From Parvularcula sp964219355 (GTDB taxonomy: Bacteria > Pseudomonadota > Alphaproteobacteria > Caulobacterales > Parvularculaceae), in contig CAXPOZ010000004.1 in NCBI GenBank assembly GCA_964219355.1, positions 310,001 through 374,000 on the forward strand: a stretch of DNA of 64,000 nucleotides, read 5' to 3'. The translations under genes and the position numbers were made by a program. Under the pieces are notes generated by a model. That model did no database searches. It was given only the letters and a program-made list of their open reading frames with translations, and had not been told where the DNA came from. Below are positions 17,008-24,940 of this stretch, one piece after another. The first letter of the stretch is position 1, and every line of letters begins with the position of its first letter.

Positions 17008-17439
17008 TTTACCGCTCCTTGCTTGTTCCGGCGAAATTTCCCGCCCCGCCGGTCCCCCGGCCGAATCCAGCAAAAGCTAAATGCCGCACTGCACACTCGT
17101 AAAGCATTTTTTGCTATGTGATGCTGTGACGCACAATGTTGTGGCATTTTTGCACGCATTTTTGGCGTGTTTTCGCGACTAACGGGCACAGAATAGCCAT
17201 TCTGCGCATTAATCGGCGAGGATTCATGCCGGTCACATTGATTTCTGAAATGGAGTAGGCGCAGCGTTTGGCACGCAGTGCGCCCACGCGAGTCGGCTGG
17301 CGATCAGCGTTTGCGGTCTATGCGAACCGCGCAGCTTCGAGATCCCACCGGGTTGCTACCGGCAGGATGAAGCGAATCAACAGAACCGCGATTCTATAGA
17401 TAAAGAGAATGAAGAGGCCGCAGCACAAGAGTGCAGCGT
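17008..17439. other. Intergenic region between nuoF and the porin gene
   Basis: A 432-base gap. The part next to the porin (17080-17220) is AT-richer and probably holds its promoter, though I cannot place boxes with confidence. The part next to nuoF contains the 36-codon hydrophobic frame listed separately. No RNA gene is seen. Confidence 0.4.
17318..17428 (-). CDS. Possible 36-residue membrane peptide downstream of nuoF
   Basis: A TTG-started frame 11 bases after the nuoF stop, on the same strand. The product is one hydrophobic helix (GLFILFIYRIAVLLIRFILP) followed by a soluble ATRWDLEAARFA tail. There is no good ribosome site, so expression would depend on coupling to nuoF. It may be chance. 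Confidence 0.25.
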   Translation of the reverse strand: MCCGLFILFIYRIAVLLIRFILPVATRWDLEAARFA

Positions 17440-18738
17440 CTATTCCGCCGCCATCACCGCCACATGCGGCTTGTTCGCGCGATAGGCCGTGATCTTGTCT
17501 TCGATCTCATGACGGAAATGCTGGATCAGGCCCTGAATCGGCCAGGCCGCGGCATCGCCGAGCGCACAGATCGTGTGCCCTTCGATCTGACCCGCCACAT
17601 CGAGCAGCTTGTCGATCTCCCACATCTCCGCATCGCCTTTGGCCATGCGGGTGAGAACCCGCCACATCCAGCCCGTCCCCTCGCGGCAGGGCGTACACTG
17701 ACCGCAGGATTCGTGCTTGTAGAAATATGCAATGCGGGCAATCGCTTTGACCATGTCGGTCGATTTATCCATGACGATAACGGCGGCGGTGCCAAGCCCC
17801 GACTGATGCTCACGCAGGGCATCAAAATCCATCAGCACATCATCGCAGATGTCTTTAGGCAGACAGCGCACGGATGATCCGCCAGGGATCACCGCTTTGA
17901 GATTGTCCCAGCCGCCACGTACACCGCCGCAATGGGTTTCCAGCAGGTCTTTGAGGGAGATCGACATCTCCTCTTCGACATTGCACGGCTTGTTCACATG
18001 GCCCGAGATACAGAAAAGCTTCGTGCCCGCATTATTCTCGCGACCAAAGCCCTTGAACCAGTCGGCCCCGCGGCGAAGGATCGTGCCGACAACAGCGATC
18101 GATTCCACATTATTGACCGTGGTCGGACAGCCATAGAGCCCTGCGCCCGCCGGGAATGGCGGTTTCAGGCGCGGCTGGCCTTTCTTGCCTTCAAGGCTTT
18201 CAAGCAGCGCCGTTTCCTCACCGCAGATATAGGCGCCCGCGCCATGGGAAAGATAAAGGTCGAAATCCCAGCCATGAATATTGCCCGGCCCGATGAGTTT
18301 CGCCTCATAGGCCTCGTCGATGGCTTTCTGGAGCTGCTCGCGCTCGAAGATATATTCGCCGCGGATATAGATGTAGCAGGCGTTCGCCTTCATCGCGAAG
18401 CTGGCGATCAGGCACCCCTCGATGAAGAGATGCGGATCATGCCGCATGATCTCGCGGTCCTTACAGGTGCCAGGCTCGGACTCGTCGGCATTGACGACGA
18501 GGTAATGCGGCCGGTCCTTCACCTCTTTGGGCATGAAGGACCATTTGAGGCCAGTCGGGAAGCCCGCCCCGCCCCGGCCGCGAAGACCTGAATCCTTGAT
18601 CTGCCCGATGATCCAGTCGGGGCCCATATCGAGCATGTCCTTGGTCGCATTCCATGCGCCGCGCTTTTTCGCGCCCTCAAGGAAAGGGTCCTGAAGGCCA
18701 TAGAGATTGGTGAAAATGCGGTCTTTATCCTGGAGCAT
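17440..18738 (-). CDS. nuoF: NADH-quinone oxidoreductase subunit F
   Basis: The 432-residue NADH- and FMN-binding subunit of complex I. The NADH-binding segment GLRGRGGAGFPTGLKW is at about 53-68, the FMN region includes YLVVNADESEPGTCKDRE, and the [4Fe-4S] cluster N3 ligands are in ESCGQCTPCREGTGW with a distal Cys in HTICALGD. Length is normal. It is isolated: nuoE is over 11 kb upstream and nuoG over 8 kb downstream, both on the same strand. The gap ahead of it is only 159 bases and also holds the promoter of the divergent ATPase gene. Confidence 0.97.
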   Translation of the reverse strand: MLQDKDRIFTNLYGLQDPFLEGAKKRGAWNATKDMLDMGPDWIIGQIKDSGLRGRGGAGFPTGLKWSFMPKEVKDRPHYLVVNADESEPGTCKDREIMRHDPHLFIEGCLIASFAMKANACYIYIRGEYIFEREQLQKAIDEAYEAKLIGPGNIHGWDFDLYLSHGAGAYICGEETALLESLEGKKGQPRLKPPFPAGAGLYGCPTTVNNVESIAVVGTILRRGADWFKGFGRENNAGTKLFCISGHVNKPCNVEEEMSISLKDLLETHCGGVRGGWDNLKAVIPGGSSVRCLPKDICDDVLMDFDALREHQSGLGTAAVIVMDKSTDMVKAIARIAYFYKHESCGQCTPCREGTGWMWRVLTRMAKGDAEMWEIDKLLDVAGQIEGHTICALGDAAAWPIQGLIQHFRHEIEDKITAYRANKPHVAVMAAE

Positions 18739-18841
18739 CGAAGGGTCCGGTCATCAGAATTGTCGATTGGCCGCGACGGTTAGGCGGAAACGGCGTGACG
18801 GGCAAGGCGGCACAGGCGCGCCTCTTGCTAATCTCATTTTG

Positions 18842-18872
18842 TTGTCAACGTATATCAAGATCTTGCTATACT
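18842..18872 (+). promoter_or_regulatory. Extended -10 promoter of the ATPase gene
   Basis: A TTGTCA (18842-18847) is followed 19 bases later by TATACT (18867-18872) preceded by TG at 18864-18865, an extended -10 box. The region is strongly AT-rich compared with the surroundings. Transcription would start about 20 bases before the ATG at 18898. Confidence 0.45.
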
Positions 18873-18897
18873 ATGATAACAATCTTATAAATGGACC

Positions 18898-20088
18898 ATG
18901 GATCGATATCTTAATCCGTTTCTTCCCGGTGCGGGAACACCGCCTCCTGAGTTGGCAGGCCGTGAAAATATCGTTCTGGATGCACAAGTAGATATAAAGC
19001 GGATAGCGGCAGGACGAATGTCGCGCCCCCGTATGTTTCTCGGATTAAGAGGTGTGGGAAAGACAGTTCTTCTCAATCAAATCAGGAAGATTGCTGAAGA
19101 TGAAAATCAAGTTATTTCATATGTAGAAGCGCCTGAAGGAAAACGGTTGGCGGAACTTCTATACCCTGAACTTCACAAGGCCCTGACACGACTAAGTTTC
19201 ATTAATACTGCAAAATCTGCGGCTACTAACGCATTTCGCTTACTAAGAAATTTTTCGGCTGCCTTCAAAGTCGAAATGGGTGATTTCTCAGTAAGTGTAG
19301 AACCTGAAGAGATATCACAAGCAACCGGTGACCTTGAAACTGACCTCAGCGATCTTTTTGTTCAGATTGCAAAAACTGCAGTAGCAGCGCAAAAAGGTTG
19401 GATACTGATGATTGACGAAGTTCAATATCTTGAACAACGTGAATTATCAGCTCTCATAGTCGCTATTCATCGAATAAATCAGAGAGCCTTGCCACTATTG
19501 TTCTTTGGAGCAGGGTTGCCACAGATTGCTGCCCTCGCTGGTGCAGCAAAATCGTATGCAGAGCGTCTATTTGATTACCCAGAAATTGGGCCTCTCACTA
19601 AAGCTTCTGCTTATGAAGCGATACGGGAACCAATAGAAAGCGCCGGTGAAAATATTACTGATGATTCTTTGGATCTAATCTATCAACAAACAGAAGGGTA
19701 TCCGTATTTTCTTCAAGAATGGGGATTTCATGTCTGGAACGAAGCTAAAAAGTCTCCGATTTCCCCTCCCGTCGTATCTGCTGCAACCGAACGAGCCTTT
19801 ATGTCATTGGACAAGGGATTCTTTCGTGTTCGCTATGATCAATTAACAGATAGCGAACAGGATTATGTTCACGCTATGGCCAAGCTTGGTAGTGGACCTT
19901 ACGAGACAGCTTCGATTGCTCATGCCCTGAAGGGAACACCAGGTAAATTTAGTTCCGTTCGAGACCGTGCGATTAAGAAGGGCGTCATCTTCAGCCCCGT
20001 TCGTGGTAGACTTGATTTTACGGTTCCCAAATTCGCAGAGTTTTTACGTCGAACAGCATTCGAGGAAGACCCTATAGCGAATATGTAG
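18898..20088 (+). CDS. AT-rich solitary AAA/STAND-like ATPase
   Basis: A 396-residue P-loop ATPase of the AAA_16/archaeal-ATPase type. Walker A is FLGLRGVGKTVLL (about 47-59) and Walker B is GWILMIDEVQYLE (about 172-184); LLFFGAGLPQ resembles the sensor 1 segment. The C-terminal third (about 300-390) looks like a winged helix (SDSEQDYVHAMAKLG region, then SVRDRAIKKGVIFSP). Its codons are markedly A/T-ending, unlike all neighbours, which signals recent acquisition. No ribosome site is visible. It has no partner gene, and the sequence downstream is a truncated reading frame. Such ATPases occur alone or as components of defence or mobile modules; function here is unknown. Confidence 0.88.
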   Translation: MDRYLNPFLPGAGTPPPELAGRENIVLDAQVDIKRIAAGRMSRPRMFLGLRGVGKTVLLNQIRKIAEDENQVISYVEAPEGKRLAELLYPELHKALTRLSFINTAKSAATNAFRLLRNFSAAFKVEMGDFSVSVEPEEISQATGDLETDLSDLFVQIAKTAVAAQKGWILMIDEVQYLEQRELSALIVAIHRINQRALPLLFFGAGLPQIAALAGAAKSYAERLFDYPEIGPLTKASAYEAIREPIESAGENITDDSLDLIYQQTEGYPYFLQEWGFHVWNEAKKSPISPPVVSAATERAFMSLDKGFFRVRYDQLTDSEQDYVHAMAKLGSGPYETASIAHALKGTPGKFSSVRDRAIKKGVIFSPVRGRLDFTVPKFAEFLRRTAFEEDPIANM

Positions 20089-20098
20089 TTAGGATTAG

Positions 20099-20251
20099 TA
20101 TTCCGTATACCGCATTCGGTTAAGGCCAATCGCGGGAGATGCGGTCGCCCGCACCTTTGCAGAGGTTGAAACCTGCGACCATCTTTATGGGCTGGAGCCG
20201 ACCCAGATGCCCGAGGACGTCTACAGACAATCGCGTATGCAGCGGGATTAG
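20099..20251 (+). pseudogene. Truncated 3' end of an unidentified gene
   Basis: An open frame without a start codon runs from the AT-rich sequence after the ATPase to a TAG at 20249. From about 20126 it is GC-rich with normal host codon use and reads like a real protein tail (GDAVARTFAEVETC, then LEPTQMPEDVYRQSRMQRD). The sharp change of composition at about 20120 suggests that the 5' part was lost when the AT-rich segment was inserted. The family is not recognised. Confidence 0.4.
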
Positions 20252-20364
20252 AAGTGAGCCTTCATCGCGAAGGCCCAGCGAAGTTGCAGGAGAGGTCAGC
20301 CATCCTCAATCGGCACGGGAATTTCCGGCCCACCTCTCCCACTTCTCCGCTTGGGGCTATGGGG

Positions 20365-22434
20365 TCAGAATTGCCAACCAACCCCTGCCGAAGCACCAAG
20401 ATTGTTCGCTGAATTGTAATTGGCCCCGACTTTCAGCAAAGCGTGACCTTCAGCAAAAGCACGTGAGAAGCCGAACGCGACCCCGTGCTGGTTTTCATAG
20501 AGACCGACGCCGAGCGCGAGCATGCTCTTGCCTCGCTCATTTGCCTGAGGCAGGCCCGCTGCGGCCAACGCACTGGCGGTGCCAGCATTTGAGTGCCGCT
20601 CAAGCGCATCGAAACTGAGATTGATGTTCTCAATCTGCTGGTCCGTATACGCCATCGACTGAGCCACTGCATCGTTCAGTCCCTCATTAAGCTGCTCGAC
20701 ATTGACAGCATCCGTCGGCGCAACGCCTCTTGCGACATTCTGCAGCCGAACAGGATCGCCTCCCGGCCCAAAGGTCACAGCCTGCCCTCCCGCATCATAC
20801 TGGACGGAATTTGCAGAGAGAACGAGCGCCTGATCAGCCGTTGCCTGTGCCGAGGCGACATTCTGATTGGTCTGCCATAGCTGGCCGCCATTGACGGCCT
20901 GTGTGGATCCCTCACTGACGTCTCCATCCGCCACATTGCTGACGACGACAGCTCCGCCGGAGGCCCCGACAAAAGTGACATTATCTGTCTGCGTTCCATC
21001 ATTAGGCTGATCGGGCGTAGCAGGATCCGCATAGACGACAGCCCCCGTGCCGCCGCTGGCCGTGAAATTGTTGAACTGCTGCTGCAGATTATTGATCGCC
21101 GTGGTGTTGAAGGTAACAGCCTGGTTGGTAGCAAACAGCTGCGCACCCGTGACAGCATCACTCGATGCTGCTGACAGGGTCCCGTCGATAAGGTTGGTCA
21201 GGCGCGTTCCCCCTGCCCCTGCCAGGGTGACCGTGCCGAAACTGCCATCATCATACTGAACGCTATTGGCAGTCTCCCCATCGATCGCCGCTTCAATCGT
21301 GGTGTAGGATGTTCCATCCACTATGAAGGGTCCGTCCACCTGTTGGCTCACCGGGTTGAACGATACGCCGCCGCCGATGAGTGCCGCAACAGAAACACCA
21401 ACCGGGCCCAGATCGCCCGTTGGTGTCCCGCCAGCCGCAGCATTGAGCGCAGCAATCGCTCCGCCTACGGTATTATAGCCTACGCCGTTGACCGTATAGG
21501 AAGGCGCAGAAATCTGGGCCGTCAGCCCGTCGTAAGACGCCCCGCCGCCCAGATGGGCTGCAATATCCGTCCCCAGGGTATCAATGCTGATATCCAGAGC
21601 TGATGCGACGCCTGTGAGCTGCGCGACATTGACGGCATCGGTATCCGCAGAACCGGCTGCGAGATTAGTAAGCTGTCGGGCCGCACCCGCACTGCCAATG
21701 GAGACTTCACCGACTGAGCTTTGAGCGCCTGTTACACCGATGGCGGTATAGCTGGCTGTCCCTCCCCGAAGCGCGATTGAGTTCTGCCCAAGGGCGGCAG
21801 AGTTCGCAGCATCGACCGACGCCCCGGCGCCCAGCGCGATACTCCCGACAGCATTCGCCGCGATGCTCGCATCCGTACCAAGCGCGATCGACTGGGTCGC
21901 GGTCGCATCCGTGACGGCGTTATTCCCAAAAGCGATCGAGTCTGCCTCGCCCGCAATGGCCGCCTCGCCTCCCGTCCCAAGTCCGGTAATCTGATTGCCA
22001 CCAATGGAAATGCCGCCTTCGGTGTCCAGTTGGAATGCATCAGCTGTTGCCGCGCACATGTCAGCCGGCCCAACGAGATCGCCATCGAGATCAACGACCT
22101 GCAAAGATATATTCCCGCCTGCTGCGGCGTCAGATAGCAATGTCGTCGTATCAATCGATAAATCCGGAATCGTCGCACCAACAATTGGGATAATCTCTAT
22201 AATCCCCAAAGCATTGTTGACCGTATTTTCTGTCGGCGCGACAATCCCTTCTATAATAGGTGTGATGACATCTGTTATGGTACTTCTACTGAGAGAAACA
22301 CCGGAACATACACTTACAGCATCACCTGGCGCTATTTGAGCACTAGCCGGATTATTATAGAATAATGCGGATATTGCACTCACACCAACACACAAACGAA
22401 ATCGCATGATGCGCTTTGACATAGTATAAACCAC
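20365..22434 (-). CDS. Trimeric autotransporter adhesin (YadA-like)
   Basis: A 689-residue surface adhesin. A signal peptide (about 1-32, ending ASA) is followed by YadA-type head repeats with the SIALG periodicity (about 165-225: DSIAFGNN, QSIALGTD, GSIALGAG, SAALGQNS). Neck motifs follow (RQLTNLAAGSADTDAVNVAQL, and again near 405 and 590), then a coiled stalk and a C-terminal anchor of about 60 residues (MLALGVGLYENQHGVAFG to GVGWQF) that forms the trimeric outer-membrane pore. The start is a GTG at 22434 with GGAGG six bases upstream; ATG at 22422 is the alternative. It probably mediates attachment. Its 5' region and the upstream gap are AT-rich. Confidence 0.93.
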   Translation of the reverse strand: MVYTMSKRIMRFRLCVGVSAISALFYNNPASAQIAPGDAVSVCSGVSLSRSTITDVITPIIEGIVAPTENTVNNALGIIEIIPIVGATIPDLSIDTTTLLSDAAAGGNISLQVVDLDGDLVGPADMCAATADAFQLDTEGGISIGGNQITGLGTGGEAAIAGEADSIAFGNNAVTDATATQSIALGTDASIAANAVGSIALGAGASVDAANSAALGQNSIALRGGTASYTAIGVTGAQSSVGEVSIGSAGAARQLTNLAAGSADTDAVNVAQLTGVASALDISIDTLGTDIAAHLGGGASYDGLTAQISAPSYTVNGVGYNTVGGAIAALNAAAGGTPTGDLGPVGVSVAALIGGGVSFNPVSQQVDGPFIVDGTSYTTIEAAIDGETANSVQYDDGSFGTVTLAGAGGTRLTNLIDGTLSAASSDAVTGAQLFATNQAVTFNTTAINNLQQQFNNFTASGGTGAVVYADPATPDQPNDGTQTDNVTFVGASGGAVVVSNVADGDVSEGSTQAVNGGQLWQTNQNVASAQATADQALVLSANSVQYDAGGQAVTFGPGGDPVRLQNVARGVAPTDAVNVEQLNEGLNDAVAQSMAYTDQQIENINLSFDALERHSNAGTASALAAAGLPQANERGKSMLALGVGLYENQHGVAFGFSRAFAEGHALLKVGANYNSANNLGASAGVGWQF

Positions 22435-22977
22435 ACTCCACCTCCCAAATATATATATTCATCATGCAATAATCCAAATTCTTGACTCAGATTATGACAA
22501 ATATATGCCTTGTTTGGAGTCATGCAGAGTCGAATTGAATCGACTATTAATTAGAATCAGAGACTATATTTGTGTGCACTGCACATTTTTGGTCGATGGA
22601 ATCTACTGCTTTGATATTCAATCACACTTTATGACACAACCTATTTGTGTGTCTAATATTATCTCTCTACCTTAGCTTGTGACTGCGACTCAATATCGCC
22701 GCTAGTGGCAGCAACCCTGCGTCAACGCTCTGAACTGTTGGCATTTATATACAATTATTCGGAATTTACGATATTCCTAAAAGCTATTTCGCTTTCTTAT
22801 CACGCACCACCACCAGTACGAGCGAGGGCAGTTTATGCCACCCTATGGTTGCGTCAGAATGTCGCAATTATAACCAGATGTTAGCCATCGGCGCGCGGAC
22901 CAATAGCCCTTTTAACTGCATTACGAACGCGCGCAGTCATCTATACTTGAACGTCAGTAATCCCCATTCACCAGGGG
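22435..22977. other. AT-rich regulatory gap upstream of the adhesin
   Basis: A 543-base AT-rich gap with no supported gene. It contains two dyads: AGTCGA-ATTGAA-TCGACT (22528-22545) and GACACA-N9-TGTGTC (22633-22653). The adhesin promoter must lie here, and the composition suggests a silenced or acquired segment. Confidence 0.45.
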
Positions 22978-24342
22978 TCAAAACGCGCCCGCTGCGCCGG
23001 GGAAGACAACTGGCGTTTCAGAGCCGTCCTTTGCGACGGCCGAGACACCGAAATAGTAGTTGTCGATCACGAGGTTCGTGAATTCCCACTCGGTGACATT
23101 CCCGACAAACCGCGACTTCGTCCATTGCGGCGCGGTCGTCTCGCGCCAGTAGACGCGGTAACCGGCGAGGTTCTTCATCGCCTTTTTATCTCCGCCATGC
23201 TCCCAGGTGAGTTTGGCGGAGGGCTGAACCGCCCCTTCGGCTTTGACATTGGCAGGGAAAGGCGGCGCGCCAGCGATCCCGGCAAGTGTCACCATGTTGA
23301 GCGCCGTCAGCTTGGCGGCATATCCCGCATCGACTCCATCGAGCGTATCGCCATATTCACGGCCGTCCTCGGTCCGAAGGTCCTGATGCTGACGGTCATA
23401 ATGCTCATGGGTTTCCATGATCCGCACGCCCGGAATGCCAACTGCATTGAACGGCCGGTGATGCCCGCCCCGCCCGAACCGGTCGAGACGGTAGATCATC
23501 ATGACATCGAGATTGGTGAGATACTGGTCCGCCATCCGATCGATATAGCGGGCAAGGTTCCGTGATGGGCTATCGACTTCGCCACCGGTAAAGCGGCGGG
23601 CGCGCGCCTCCTCAGGCGTCTCGACAGCCCGCGTGCCTTCGGAGAAGACCCGCGCCACCGTATTGTCCGTGACCCCATCAATGCCGGAGATATTCGAGAT
23701 CATGTCATTGTTGAGGACGGCCTTGATCTGCCAACCCTCATCAAGCGCATATTGCGCAACGATCTTGCCGCCAAAGAGCCCCTGCTCTTCACCCGCAAGG
23801 CCCGCATAAATGATCGTCCCATCGAACTCATATTTTGAAAGGATGCGTGCAGCCTCAATCGTCCCCGCCATGCCGCTGGCATTATCATTCGCCCCCGGAC
23901 TATCGGACGTTGCGTTCATGGCGTCCGTTACCCGGCTGTCGATATCGCCCGACATCATGACCATGCGGTTCGGATCGCGCTTGCCGCGCTGGATCGCCAG
24001 CACCGAGACGACCTCGACCGGGTCAGGGATGCGTGTCTCGCCCGAGACCGTGTCCCCGACATAGATCACCTCAAGGCAGCCGCCGCATTCATCGGAAATC
24101 TTCTCGAACTCTGCGAAAATCCAGCGGCGGGCCGCGCCGATGCCGCGCGTGTCGCTCTCAGTCTCTGATGCTGTGTGCCGCGTGCCGAAACTCACCAGCT
24201 TTTCGATATCGGCATAGATCCGGTCCGCCGATGGCGCCTCGGCGATGTCATAAAGCTTCATGACCTCCGAAGGCGGCGCAGTCTGGGCGGTTGCGGCGGC
24301 GCCCAGCATCAGGGCGGTGGTGACGGCGGCAAGTCTGATCAT
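22978..24342 (-). CDS. M28-family peptidase with C-terminal FN3-like domain, exported
   Basis: A 454-residue exported protein: signal peptide (1-20, ending ATA), an M28 catalytic domain at about 30-360, then a fibronectin type III-like domain at about 370-450 (KLTWEHGGD, NLAGYRVYWRET, VIDNYYFGVSAVAKDG). Zinc-site residues seen are Asp in PGANDNASG, the EE pair in GLAGEEQGLFG, and His in ETHEHYDRQ. The first ligand position reads MSGDIDSR, Asp where M28 enzymes usually have His. Start 24342 has a GAGGA site eight bases upstream; 24357 is an alternative. Function probably peptide hydrolysis in the periplasm, with the Asp substitution a caution. Confidence 0.85.
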   Translation of the reverse strand: MIRLAAVTTALMLGAAATAQTAPPSEVMKLYDIAEAPSADRIYADIEKLVSFGTRHTASETESDTRGIGAARRWIFAEFEKISDECGGCLEVIYVGDTVSGETRIPDPVEVVSVLAIQRGKRDPNRMVMMSGDIDSRVTDAMNATSDSPGANDNASGMAGTIEAARILSKYEFDGTIIYAGLAGEEQGLFGGKIVAQYALDEGWQIKAVLNNDMISNISGIDGVTDNTVARVFSEGTRAVETPEEARARRFTGGEVDSPSRNLARYIDRMADQYLTNLDVMMIYRLDRFGRGGHHRPFNAVGIPGVRIMETHEHYDRQHQDLRTEDGREYGDTLDGVDAGYAAKLTALNMVTLAGIAGAPPFPANVKAEGAVQPSAKLTWEHGGDKKAMKNLAGYRVYWRETTAPQWTKSRFVGNVTEWEFTNLVIDNYYFGVSAVAKDGSETPVVFPGAAGAF

Positions 24343-24399
24343 GGAGGCAATCCTCATTTTTTGCCGGACCATGCGATATTCGGGCGGGCGCCGCAAATC

Positions 24400-24828
24400 C
24401 TAGCGCGAGGGATAATACCAGACCCGCCGGATCAGCCCCTCTTCGAGCTGATAGACCGCGATGGAGGACTGCGCCTTTTCCTCGCCATCGGCGCCTGTCC
24501 AGCGTGCGGTTTCCGTCACGGCAACGAAGTCGTCATTGACCGACCAGTTCGAAAGCTCACTATGCGGAAATGTGGCGGAGGAGAAATGCCCCGTCATCTC
24601 TTCGGCCAGCGCCGCTGTCCCTGCGGAAAAGACCTCGCTCTCTGATCCATCGATCGCAATCCATTCGATGTCCGGATGGGCGAGCGCCATCATGCCGTCG
24701 AGATCCTTGGCATTATACGCTGCCACAAAGTCTTCGATGACGTCGCGGCTCGCCGGCATCTCCGCCGGCTCGGCATGCCCGATCCCGGTGAGCAACAAGA
24801 TCGCAGCGATCAATGCGAGAGGTTTCAT
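24400..24828 (-). CDS. Exported SnoaL/NTF2-like protein
   Basis: A 142-residue protein with a signal peptide (1-19) and one NTF2-like domain: DVIEDFVAAYNAKDLDGMMALAHPDIEW is the usual opening helix-strand pair, and the later strands (VAVTETARWTG, SSIAVYQLEEGLIRRVWYY) complete the barrel. This fold binds or converts small molecules in very different ways, so no function is assigned. The gene is 57 bases upstream of the M28 gene on the same strand and may be co-transcribed with it. Confidence 0.78.
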   Translation of the reverse strand: MKPLALIAAILLLTGIGHAEPAEMPASRDVIEDFVAAYNAKDLDGMMALAHPDIEWIAIDGSESEVFSAGTAALAEEMTGHFSSATFPHSELSNWSVNDDFVAVTETARWTGADGEEKAQSSIAVYQLEEGLIRRVWYYPSR

Positions 24829-24940
24829 GGCGCGCTCCTTCTCCCTCTACGTCAGCCTATCGAAGCGCCCCGGCCGTGACGAGTCTGCGATGCGGTGGCC
24901 CACTTGGCGTCATGCCCAAGGCCCGTGCTAGTCACCCCGG

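Noticed and set aside
20289..20339. Inverted repeat GGAGAGGT / ACCTCTCC near the adhesin stop
   Set aside because: An 8-base stem with a 35-base loop and no T-run; too weak for a terminator.
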